The translations under genes were made by a program, and so were the position numbers. 64,000 bases of DNA from Acanthochromis polyacanthus. Taxonomy: Eukaryota; Chordata; Actinopteri; Pomacentridae. This document shows, one piece after another, positions 37,325 to 51,763 of this stretch (positions are counted from its first letter, which is position 1; every line of letters starts with the position of its first letter). The notes under the pieces are model-generated. The model made no database searches and had not been told where the DNA came from. It was given only the letters and a program-made list of their open reading frames with translations. The stretch spans positions 547,242 to 611,241 of the forward strand of contig NC_067117.1 of NCBI RefSeq assembly GCF_021347895.1, written 5' to 3'.

Positions 37325-38505
37325 TTGCTGTTGTCATGGCAGCGTGTTGTGATGTCTTCATGGCAGTGTGATGCTGTCGTCGTCATGGCAGCGTGTTGTG
37401 ATGCTGTCGTCGTCATGGCAGCGTGTTGTGATGTTTGCGTCATCATGGCAGCTTGTTGTGATGTTTACGTCGTCATGGCAGCGTGTTGTGATGTTTACGT
37501 CGTCATGGCAGCGTGTTGTGATGTTTACGTCGTCATGGCAGCGTGTTGTGATGTTGTCGTCGTCATGACAGCGTGTTGTGATGTTTACGTCGTCATGGCA
37601 GCGTGTTGTGATGTTTACGTCGTCATGGCAGCGTGTTGTGATGTTTACGTCGTCATGGCAGCGTGTTGTGATGTTTACGTCGTCATGGCAGCGTGTTGTG
37701 ATGCTGTTGTCGTCATGGCAGCGTGCTGTGATGCTGTCGTCGTCATGGCAGCGTGTTGTGATGCTGTCGTCGTCATGGCAGCGTGCTGTGATGCTGTCGT
37801 CATCACGACAGCGTGTTGTGATGTTTACGTCGTCACGGCAGCGTGTTGTGATGTTTACGTCGTCATGGCAGCGTGTTGTGATGCTGTCGTCGTCATGGCA
37901 GCGTGTTGTGATGTTTACGTCGTCATGGCAGCGTGTTGTGATGTTTACGTCGTCATGGCAGCGTGTTGTGATGTTGTCGTCGTCATGACAGCGTGTTGTG
38001 ATGTTTATGTCGTCATGGCAGCGTGTTGTGATGTTTACGTCGTCATGGCAGCGTGTTGTGATGTTTACGTCGTCATGGCAGCGTGTTGTGATGCTGTCGT
38101 CATCATGACAGCGTGCTGTGATGCTGTTGTCGTCATGGCAGCGTGCTGTGATGCTGTCGTCGTCATGGCAGCGTGTTGTGATGCTGTCGTCGTCATGGCA
38201 GCGTGTTGTGATGCTGTCGTCGTCATGGCAGCGTGCTGTGATGCTGTCGTCATCACGACAGCGTGTTGTGATGTTTACGTCGTCATGGCAGCGTGTTGTG
38301 ATGTTTACGTCATCATGGCAGCGTGTTGTGATGTTTACATCGTCATGGCAGCTTGCTGTGATGCTGTCGTCGTCATGGCAGCGTGTTGTGATGTTTACGT
38401 CGTCATGGCAGCGTGTTGTGATTTTTACGTCCTCATGGCAGCGTGTTGTGATTTTTACGTCGTCATGGCAGCGTGTTGTGATTTTTACGTCCTCATGGCA
38501 GCGTG
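37325..38505 (-). repeat. 30-bp minisatellite in the 3' end of the RNF182-like gene
   Basis: About 39 copies of a 30-bp unit (GTCATGGCAGCGTGTTGTGA followed by TGTTTACGTC, TGCTGTCGTC or TGTTGTCGTC). Runs of variants recur at an offset of 420 bp. The plus strand is open for 453 codons only because 30 is a multiple of three. The last units form the final codons and stop of the minus-strand gene. Confidence 0.97.
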
Positions 38506-41329
38506 TGGGAGCGTGCGGCCAGCGCCTCCATCAGCTCGTGGCAGAGACATTGACAGAAGCCGTAGAGGACGAGCAGCAGCAGCGTGGAGGGAACCAGGCT
38601 GACCAGGACCACGCCCAGCCACAGCTGACCAATCATCAGCAGGTAGATCCCCAGAGGCAACGAGCTGAAGTACACCTGCACACAGAGCAACAGCACATCA
38701 CACTCACCTGTCCAAACACACACCTTTCTCTACATGTTCTCAGTGGTTGGTTGCTGTTGGATGTTACTGGTTGGTGTTGGATGTTACTGGTTGGTTAGAG
38801 TTGGATGTTATATGTTGGTGTTGGATGTTACTGGTCAGTGTTGGATGTTACTAGTTAGTGTTGGATGTTACTGGTCGGTGTTGGATGTTACCAGTCGGTG
38901 TTGGATGTTACTGGTCGGTGTTGGATGTTACTGGTTGGTGTTGGATGTACTGACCAGACACAGCGCCCCCAGCAGGCAGCGGGGGACGCTCCGAGATGTC
39001 CAGGCGCGACACTTCTGAGCAGGCAGGTTGCAGGGCAGCGAGTCCAGGCTAGGGGGGCGGTACAGACCCACCACGTTGAGCATGCTCAGTGAGTCGGAGG
39101 ACGGAGACTCCTCAGGAAGCTCCATGATGGTGATGACCAGACAGTCTGAGGAGCGGTGGGACACGTCCACGCCTCCACCTGGTCCACCTGCAGACAGACA
39201 GAGATCACCTGATGCTTTTGTTCTACGGCAGAAACACTCAGAAACAACCTGTGGTGGTGTTTTACCGGTCAGACTGCTGGGACTCAGCACCACCTCCCCA
39301 CCGCCTCCTGCCGCTCCACGCCGAGCTCGGTCCTGACAGGACAGGACGGCCAGGATGTGTCGGTCGTCCTCCATCAGCCACACCTGCAGGAGAAGAAGAA
39401 GAGGGTTGGACAGGTGGAGGACAGAGGAGGAACTCGTCATAAAACTAAGACTGACCTCCTCGTCGGGGACGTGAGTCTCATGGCGACAGAACGGACAGCT
39501 GATGATAGAGGGCGAAGACTCACCTGGAACAGAAGCACACGATACACTGACCACCACCTGACACAAGCAGCATCACCAGAGTACTATTTCCTGATTGGTC
39601 CATCACTAAGGCCTCTGCTGATTGGGTAAACTCACCCATGTCCACCATCTTCTTCAGACATTTGGCGCAGACTCGGTGCAGGCAGCCCAGCAGTTTGGGT
39701 TTCCGGCTGCGAGTGTCGTAACGGTTGTAGCAGATTTTACACTCGAGTTCCTCCAGAGTGTAAACCAGAGACTGAGCCCAGGTCTGTACCTGAACGCACC
39801 ACAGAATACTGTTAGTGACCCTGAACATATCACATCATACCATTAATGACCCTGACACACCACAACATACCATTAATGACCCTGAACACACCACAACATA
39901 CCATTAATGACCCTGAACACACCACATCATACCATTAATGACCCTGACACACCACAACATACCATTAATGACCCTGAACACACCACAACATACCATTAAT
40001 GATCCTGACACACCACATCATACCATTAATGACCCTGAACACACCACAACATACCATTAATGATCCTGAACACACCACAACATACCATTAATGACCCTGA
40101 ACACACCACAACATACCATTAATGACCCTGAACACACCTCAACATACCATTAATGACCCTGACACACCACATCATACCATTAATGACCCTGAACACACCA
40201 CAACATACCATTAATGACCCTGAACACACCTCAACATACCATTAATGACCCTGAACACACCTCAACATACCATTAATGACCCTGAACACACCACAACATA
40301 CCATTAATGATCCTGAACACACCACAACATACCATTAATGACCCTGAACACACCACAACATACCATTAATGACCCTGAACACACCACAACATACCATTAA
40401 TGACCCTGAACACACCACAACATACCATTAATGACCCTGAACACACCACAACATACCATTATTGACCCTGAACGCACCACAACATACCGTTAATGACCCT
40501 GAACGCATCCCAACATACCGTTAATAACCCTGAACGCACCACAACACACCGTTAATGACCCTGAACGCATCACAACATACCATTAACCCTGAACGCACCA
40601 CAACATACCGCTAATGACCCTGAACGCATCCCAACATACTATTAATGAACTGAACGCATCCCAACATACTATTAATGACCCTGAACGCATCCCAACATAC
40701 TATTAATGAACTGAACGCATCCCAACATACCATTAATGACCCTGAACGCACCACAACATACCGTTAATGACCCAACATACCATTAATAACCCTGAACGCA
40801 CCACAACATACCATTAATAACCCTGAACGCACCACAACATACCGTTAATGACCCTGAACGCATCCCAACATACTATTAATGAACTGAACGCATCCCAACA
40901 TACCATTAATGACCCTGAACGCATCCCAACATACCGTTATTGACCCTGAATGCATCCCAACATATTGTTAATGACCCTGAACGCATCCCAACATACTATT
41001 AATGACCCTGAATGCATCCCAACATACCATTAATGACCCTGAACGCATCCCAACATACCGTTATTGACCCTGAACGCATCCCAACATACCGTTATTGACC
41101 CTGAATGCATCCCAACATATTGTTAATGACCCTGAACGCATCACAACATACTGTTAATGAACTGAACGCATCACAACATACTGTTAATGAACTGAACGCA
41201 CCATAACATACCGTGAATGACCCTGAACGCATCACAGCATACATAGGTGATGGGATATCTCACCTTGCCCTCCATCTCCCGCCCTGGCTCTGCCTCCTTC
41301 AGCTGGCTCATCCTATTGGCTGTTGTCAT
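38493..41329 (-). CDS. RNF182-like RING-finger E3 ubiquitin ligase, membrane-anchored
   Basis: RNF182 is a two-helix membrane E3 ligase; known substrates in mammals include the V-ATPase c subunit. Minus-strand exons: 41329-41264, 39789-39636, 39523-39456, 39383-39266, 39187-38955, 38675-38493. They total 822 nt, 273 aa (human RNF182 247 aa). The C3HC4 RING starts at about residue 39 ([11 protein letters not shown]) and ends with SCPFCRHE at about 83-86; [15 protein letters not shown] lies between. Further matches are [15 protein letters not shown] and the membrane end [14 protein letters not shown] and [11 protein letters not shown] with [10 protein letters not shown]. As I recall, mammalian RNF182 coding sequence is nearly unsplit, so the five coding introns suggest a separate paralog. 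The stop lies inside a minisatellite. Confidence 0.85.
38740..38950 (-). repeat. 20-bp minisatellite after an RNF182-like donor
   Basis: About ten copies of a 20-bp GTTGGATGTTACTGGTCGGT unit. The array starts a few bases from the minus-strand donor at 38954. Confidence 0.95.
39790..41235 (-). repeat. 31-bp minisatellite filling an RNF182-like intron
   Basis: About 46 copies of a 31-bp unit (plus-strand parts ACCCTGAACACACCACAAC and ATACCATTAATG). The half near 39,800-40,450 has ACACACCACAACA; the half from about 40,480 has ACGCATCCCAACA. On the minus strand each unit ends TGTGTTCAG, and the terminal unit supplies the real acceptor at 39790-39792. Confidence 0.97.
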
Positions 41330-41689
41330 CACCTGAATCAGGGAGAACGGCAGCGCTGGGCGGGGCTTAGCTGAGTTTTGAAGTATTGTTTTGTCTCTTA
41401 TTGCTCTGTTTCTGCTGTTGTTTCCATGGAAACGAAGCTGCATGCAGACACACCTGATTCCAGATCAGCTGATCAGTGCGACAATCCATCTGTCCAATCA
41501 GGAGGTCAGACAGCCACCTGCAGAGAGAGAGACAGGTGACTGCAGCTGTTATGTATCTGGAGGTGATGGAGGATGCTGATGTTGCTATAGCGACCAGTTT
41601 ACCTGTGCCGGTACCACAGCTGAGCCAATGAGACGAGTCACATGTGATCACATGACAGAAACAGCCTGTTGGTCATCATTCTCCCCCTC

Positions 41690-41975
41690 ACACTGTTCTA
41701 CGTTTAGAGTCCTACGTTTAGAGTTGTAAGTTTACTGTTCTACGTTTAGAATTCTATGTTTACTGTTCTACGTTTAGAATTCTACGTTTACTGTTCTTTA
41801 TTCACCGTTCTATATTTACTGTTCTATGTTTGGAGTCCTACGTTTAGAGTTCTATATTTAGTGTTCTACGTTTAGAATTCTACATTTAGAGTTCTATGTT
41901 TAGAGTTCTAGGTTTACAATTCTACATTTACTGTTCTATATTTAGAGTTCTAGGTTTACTGTTCTAAGTTTAGAG
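41690..41975. repeat. Degenerate GTTCTACGTTTAGA repeat
   Basis: Irregular 12-14 bp repeats of GTTCTACGTTTAGA and GTTCTA-TTTACT type, upstream of the RNF182-like coding exons. Confidence 0.85.
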
Positions 41976-42065
41976 TTCATTGTTCTGCAATGTGGGCAAC
42001 TTCTTCTTGGGGATCAATAAAGCATTTCTGATTCTCCAAGTAGTTCTACAGTTCAGTTCTCAGGC

Positions 42066-42318
42066 AGCACAGAGCTGTGGATCAGTGGTTAGCATCGTTG
42101 CCTCACAGCTAGAAGATCCCTGGTTCTGGTTCTGGTTTTTGGATCTTTCTGCATGGAGTTTCCATGTTCTCCCTGCTGGGTTCTCCAGGTTCTCCAGCTT
42201 CCTCCCACAGTCAAAAATATGCTGAGGTTAATTGGTGATTGTAAATTATCTGTAGGTATGAGTGTTTGTCTATATGTGGCCCTGTGACAGGCTGTTACCT
42301 GTCCAGGTGTGACAGGCT
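42066..42318 (-). mobile_element. Dispersed teleost repeat, relative of the one at 26452
   Basis: Contains GTGGTTAGCATCGTTGCCTC, CATGGAGTTTCCATGTTCTC and GCTTCCTCCCACAGTC, then GGCCCTGTGACAGGCTG. These are the reverse complement of the family described at 26452-27577. Confidence 0.75.
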
Positions 42319-42639
42319 GTTACCTGTCCAGGTGAGCCCACTGAGGATGATGAAGTTCATGTCGGTTCTCTAAACTTCACTAACCTCAACTGGACCTGGC
42401 AGCGAGCAGGTTGGTTGCTGTAGTTTCTCTCAGGTTGAAGCAATACGTTGCTGTCGTCTCTCAGGTTGAGGCAACATGTTGCTGCAGCTGAACGATCATC
42501 TCTGCTCCTCCTGGAGCTCCTGCTCTCCTCCGACTCTTTACTTCCTGTTGCTGCTGCAGGTTTAGGTCCTCCTGAAAAATCCTCAGAACCAGCAGCTGGA
42601 CCTCTGTCAGTTAGCTGTTGATGGACCCGGTTCCGCTTG

Positions 42640-42990
42640 TTCCTCTGGTTCTGGTTCCTCTGGTTCCTCTGGTTCTGGTTCTCCGTGTTGCGGTGTCGCT
42701 GCGGCTCTTCGGGTTGCCGTCCTTGTTGCTGCTCGCTGTGACGTCACTGCGGTAGATGACGGTCATCAGCGTCGTTATCGGTCTCGCGCTCCACGGACCG
42801 ACCGGGCCGGTCGGTGTGTCCCTCCGTCCCTCCGTCCGTCCGTCGGCCGGTGGTCGCTCCGGTCGTCCGTTTTGTCGCTGAGCTCGTGCCGGTGACTCAC
42901 CGTCTCTCCTCCGTCTCTCTGCGGCGCGCGGCCGGCGGCGGGAGCCCGATTACCATGGCAACCTGCCTGCAGCGGGATGACGGGAAATCA
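42640..42990 (-). promoter_or_regulatory. GC-rich promoter and noncoding first exon of the RNF182-like gene (inferred)
   Basis: CpG-rich island. On the minus strand a donor (GAGACG|gtgagt, donor near 42,902) follows a possible noncoding exon at about 42,903-42,990. No open frame here resembles a protein. Assignment to the minus-strand gene downstream is inferred from position and orientation. Confidence 0.45.
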
Positions 42991-43019
42991 GATGATCACC
43001 GGGATCGATAGTATGATCG

Positions 43020-43520
43020 ATTAATAGAAGCAATAAATCGATAATGGTTTGGATTGAATCTGTTTTTATATTTTTAATGGATTCATTCTATTTGTTTTTA
43101 TTGTTAGTTAAAATAAATTAAATATAATATTTACATTTAAATATATTTATTTACATGTTTACTTTAAATTTGTTTGTATTTATTTTAATTGACTTTACTT
43201 TTTATTATCTGTTTTTTTTAAATTAATTTTTTCTTAATTGTTTTATTTTTAGGAAATGTTTTTATTTTACTTGAAATTATTTTTTAAATATTTATTTTAA
43301 TTAAAATAGGTTATTTTGTAATTCTATTATTAAATCTGTTGTTTTAAATCTTACATTTATTTCCTCCTAATGTCATTACAGGAGTTTATGTTGGTTTTGA
43401 GATTTTTATTTTTTATTCTGATCTTTAGTTTCATTCAAATTGTTCTTTTTTATTTTTAGTGACTGTTTTATTTTAGTTTAATGATTTTATTTTTTATTTA
43501 TTTGTTTGTTTGTTTATCTA
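43020..43520. repeat. A/T-rich low-complexity tract
   Basis: About 500 bases almost wholly of A and T (TTTATTTT, AAATTAA words) with no gene. Confidence 0.8.
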
Positions 43521-44731
43521 TTTATTGTGTGAAATCAGAAGAAAAGTCTGAAATTGTGTGATGTGGAGCTTCAGTTTGACTCTGGATCAGAGTAAAGGAA
43601 CTTAAAGCGGCTTCATGTGTCCAGATGTTTGTTTGTTTGTTTGTTTGTTCCTCTGAGGTTACTACAGGATGTTCCATGAAGTGTTTGAGGTTCTTCAGGT
43701 TCTCTGCAGGCTTTAACAAGATCACCGGAAAGAAGATGGTGACCAATGAAAACACTTTTTTGTTTTCCTCTGATTGATTATTAGTTATTGATCTATGTTC
43801 TGGACTGTTCCAGTGTTCAGCCACAGCTAAAGAACCTTTAGAACCCAAAAGATCAGCTGGTTCTAGCTAACATCAGCTAGAGAACCGCTGGTCTGACTGT
43901 CCGGTTCTCTCTGTGATTTTAATGTGGAACGTGAACACAGAAACAAAGAACCACAGTTCTACCTGGAACCACAAATACTTCCTAACAGTGACACCATGGA
44001 AGAAATAAATCAAACTCCTCAAAGAACCTTTAGCTAAATGTTCTTTAAAGAACCCTTTAACTCCAGCTGGATGACAGACAGGCATGTTCTGTTTCCATTC
44101 ACAGAACCACATAAAAAGGTGAAGAACCGGAACCATTTACAGCACAATGCTTCACACTATATATTACATTTTAATTATTAAAATCTACTTTCTGGACTGA
44201 TCCTCCAGCAGCACCTCTTACTGTCATTTCTGAACTTCTTATTAAAATGAACCAAGAGAGACAGCAAATACAACCATTTACCATTTAACAGCAGCTCAGA
44301 TTAATTCTGCTGATAAAGATGAAGTTTACTATCATATTCAAATTATTTCCATCTGTTCCTGTTGTTTCTATTGAATCTCTTTGATGTAAGTTTATTCGGT
44401 CCGTTGATGTGATTTAATTTCTCTGAGGTATTCTGTTTTAATTCCGTTAAGCCAGCCTTAACAGCTTCCTCTGCTGTTTCTATTGAATGTTTGAGTTTAT
44501 TTTCTTTAATTTAACAGTTTTTGTCACGTTAAGCCAGCCTTAACGGCTTCCTGTGTTGTCTGTTGGGTTCAGGTCGGAACTGTCGGAATTTCTGGTAGGA
44601 ACAGTTCCGCTGCTGCGCTCTGGCGTCACTTCCTGTTCTTCCCGATAAAGGCCCGGCGGGAAGCTCCGTGGGTCAATATTTTTGGTTTGATCGGTGAATC
44701 CGGAGGAATCCGAACCATCCGAACCGCAGAC
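43521..44731 (+). promoter_or_regulatory. Intergenic and SNRPB promoter / 5' UTR
   Basis: No coding exon seen before 44732. Two copies of GTTAAGCCAGCCTTAAC (44446-44462 and 44528-44544) lie within a partly duplicated segment. The GC-rich stretch 44,600-44,731 with GATAAAGG near 44,643 is the likely core promoter. Confidence 0.45.
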
Positions 44732-48839
<4,108 letters not shown>

Positions 48840-48903
48840 AGAAGCCCCGCCCCTCACACACCTGCTGTATAGATGTTTTTTACCTTCTGGTTTGTGTTTT
48901 TTA

Positions 48904-48909
48904 AATAAA
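48904..48909 (+). promoter_or_regulatory. SNRPB polyadenylation signal AATAAA
   Basis: AATAAA 65 bases after the SNRPB stop. Confidence 0.85.
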
Positions 48910-49243
48910 GTTTCTCAGTTTGACTTCACTCTGGCTCTCTGTACAGTTACCATGGTAACCAGTTCAATAAAGATCTAGAGCAACAGCCAATCAGAGCTCA
49001 TGTCAGTTCATTAATATTCAAACAGGAGGCGGAGCTAAAGGTCAAAGACTGGCACTGAGCAGTACTACATATGGTACTACACAGTAATGTTAGCTCATTT
49101 TTCTGTATTAAACCAGCTCCAGGTCAGACTGTGTCCAGATGAACTCTGAAGCCACAGTGGGGAAAAAAACTCAGTTTGAATGGGAAGAAACCAAGAAGAT
49201 ATTTTTCCAGTCTACATAAACTTCCTGTGAACTAGTGGAATAC

Positions 49244-49599
49244 TAGCCTAGCTGCGCTTGACAATCCATGGCAACGAATTTAATTCTCTGCCAGGGTCGA
49301 CAACAAAAACGACAACAGTCGTTGAGCTCCATTAGCACCGACTCTGAATAATCTTTCTATTAATATGTCTGTAATATACTTGAGCTTCACCCGTTGACTG
49401 TATAAATAAGGCTTCACCGAACTACCACATCCTCTGATTTCCGGCGCTCTAGGAGCCTATTCGTTGCGCTGATTGGTTGTATACCTACCCAATTGCTGCA
49501 GAGTGATTTGATAGACAACCTTTTAGCCCGCCTCCCTCCCTGTCGAGAGTTCCTAGACCCTTGCGTCTTCGGAGCATGGGTCTAGCGCGGCTAGGCTAA
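49244..49599. mobile_element. hAT-like MITE, about 356 bp
   Basis: Ends TAGCCTAGCTGCGCTTGAC and (reverse complement of the right end) TAGCCTAGCCGCGCTAGAC form terminal inverted repeats. TGGAATAC at 49236-49243 and 49600-49607 is an 8-bp target-site duplication, which is typical of hAT elements. No coding capacity. Confidence 0.7.
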
Positions 49600-49739
49600 T
49601 GGAATACCTCATGGCTGGGAATTCTACCACGGAGCAGCTCCCTTCTTTTTTACTATAAAGTATTGTACGCAGTGAGGCTGAAGCATGAACTAATCCACTT
49701 CTGAAGGGACAGAATGATATTTTCCTTTTATTTTATCAG

Positions 49740-50230
49740 AAAATGGTGCTGAAGTGAATACAGAGGGCATCACTTCCTTAAATGTCGGTCCTGAATAGAC
49801 AAACATCTACTGTAATATTTGTTCTCAAATCCAATACAATCCTTTACTTTAAATTGAAATGTTATCACAAAATGGTCAGAAAGAAGAGAGTTCTGGGGAA
49901 ATACTGTTAACTGTTTCTATGCTATCAGTGAGAACGAGGTCAAGGGTGTGATTAAAACGATGAGCTGGTCTATTTACATGTTGAGTCTAATAATGAATGA
50001 AAAGCTGTCACTGTAGCGTCAGCATGAATGTTAAAGTCACCCACAAGAATGACTTTATCTGAGCTGAGCACTAAGTCAGATAAAAACTCAGAGTAAGGAG
50101 CAGGAGGACGATACACAACAACAAATAAAACTGGTTTCTGTCAGAATTAATCGATCTGGAGATCAATGATCAGATCATTTTTTAACAGAGAGTTGAACCA
50201 TAGAGATCCAATATACTGCAGTACTACACA
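49740..50230 (-). mobile_element. LINE endonuclease-domain fragment
   Basis: On the minus strand near 49,995-50,060 a short frame reads VILVGDFNIHADATVTA, the GDFN-H motif of LINE apurinic endonucleases. The frame is broken outside it. It is not continuous with the RT fragments elsewhere. Confidence 0.65.
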
Positions 50231-50315
50231 CACACAGTACTACATAGTAACAGTACAACAGAGCAGGTCACCTGATGAAGGACCAATAAAGTTTTAAAGC
50301 TGTAAAAACACCTGA

Positions 50316-50430
50316 TCATGTGACCTCTAGTCATATGACCCTCTGACTCCTGAGGAGCTACAGTGGATTTCCCCTGCGCAGCGGCAGACCAGGAAGAACC
50401 AAGCAGAACCAGGCGGAACCAGGCTGAAGA
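50316..50430 (+). promoter_or_regulatory. CTSA promoter E-boxes and noncoding first exon
   Basis: TCATGTGAC at 50316-50324 and TCATATGAC at 50331-50339 resemble TFEB/TFE3 (CLEAR/M-box) sites. They precede a likely noncoding exon ending at the donor 50431 (AAGAG|gtgagc). CTSA is a known lysosomal-network gene. Confidence 0.4.
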
Positions 50431-51035
50431 GGTGAGCTGTACTCCGGGTCAGAACTTCTTCTGCTTTCTATCCGTTTCTTCCGTCGAACCGGATGTTAGC
50501 ATGTAGCCGCCGTTAGCTTCCTTGGTGTTAGTGTCTCATTCAGCTGAACCTGTTGGTTCCGTTTGTTTAGCAGAACCCAGTTTACATCCGAGGGTTTCTG
50601 CAGAACTCTGTTTTAAAATAGCACAGCATAGTCAGTCCATAGAGTACTTAAAACTGTCACCTGTGCCTCTATGAGATGAAATGTTTTATTTGTGGTTGAT
50701 TCTAACTTTTACCTGTTTTCAAATCCATCCCGCCCTTTGAAATGAAGGAATAAGAAGACGAAAAAAATCTGAATAACTTGTAAAAACGTGAATTAAAAAG
50801 TATAAAACTAAACTAAACATTCATTTCACACCGAGGAACAAATAACACTTTATTGGGCTTCAGCTGACACGAAACCTAGAGATCAGACAGACAGAACGTC
50901 TAACTAGAACCTCAGACTGTCAGTAGAACATCAGGTGAGCCACACCTGGTTTCTGTGTTAGCAGTTAGCCACAGCTAACCTGCTTCCGGTTTCTAACATC
51001 ATGTGATTTTAGAGTTTCATTTCCTGTTAGACTGG

Positions 51036-51038
<3 letters not shown>

Positions 51039-51111
<73 letters not shown>
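51039..51111 (+). repeat. (CA)n microsatellite
   Basis: Pure CA run of about 72 bases in CTSA intron 1. Confidence 0.97.
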
Positions 51112-51113
<2 letters not shown>

Positions 51114-51266
51114 GTGCTGTAATGATTGATCAGAAACCTCCTGCTGGTAGGATATTGATCCTTTTGAATGAAGTAGTTCAGCACTGATTGAACACGTCTC
51201 CTGCTGTTCTGGTTCTGGTCCTGCTCCTGGTTCTACCTCTCTACCTTTATATATATATATATATAT

Positions 51267-51738
51267 CCCTTATTAATCCTACAAGGGAAAATTCTGATTT
51301 TTCGCATACCTGGGTCAGAGGGTACAGCGCCCCTGGAGCACACACATTCACACATTCACACATTCACACATTCACACACTGATGGTGGAAGCTGCCATGC
51401 AAGGCGCTAACCACGACCCACCAGGAGCAGTTAGGGGTTAGGGGTCTTGCTCAGGGACACCTCTACATGAACGCCGGAGGATCGAACTGCAACCCTCCGG
51501 GTGCGAGACTCTGCCCACTGATCCATGCCGCCCCTCTTCTGTCCCTCTCTATCTTCCTTCCAGCAGCAGATGTTCCCCCACATATAGATCTGGGTTCTGC
51601 TCAAGCTTTTTTCCCTCTTAAAGGGTGTTTTTCTGCCACTGTCGCCTTTGGGCTGCTCTGGGGGTTCATATGGGTTCTGGAAAGTGTCTTGAGACAATGT
51701 GATTGTAATTCGCTATATAAAGTGAATTGAATTGAAGT
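51267..51738. mobile_element. Two adjacent dispersed repeats before the first CTSA coding exon
   Basis: 51267-51534 contains GGTGGAAGCTGCCATGCAAG and CCACCAGGAGCAGTTAGGGG, shared with 53218-53280, plus an (ACACATTC)n run. 51540-51738 contains TTTCTGCCACTGTCGCC and ends ATATAAAGTGAATTGAATTG, a common fish repeat end. The second ends only 26 bases before the CTSA start codon. Confidence 0.75.
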
Positions 51739-51763
51739 GGTGCTGGTCCTGGTCCGCCCCCAG

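Noticed and set aside
37241..38602. 453-codon plus-strand open frame with repeated VVVMAACCD peptides
   Set aside because: It only follows the 30-bp array, which keeps frame by length. The opposite strand holds the real gene, and no splice or start context supports translation.
42730..43011. Plus-strand open frame in the GC-rich island
   Set aside because: Arg/Ser/Pro-rich frame typical of random GC-rich sequence; the strand with a donor and a following gene is the minus strand.
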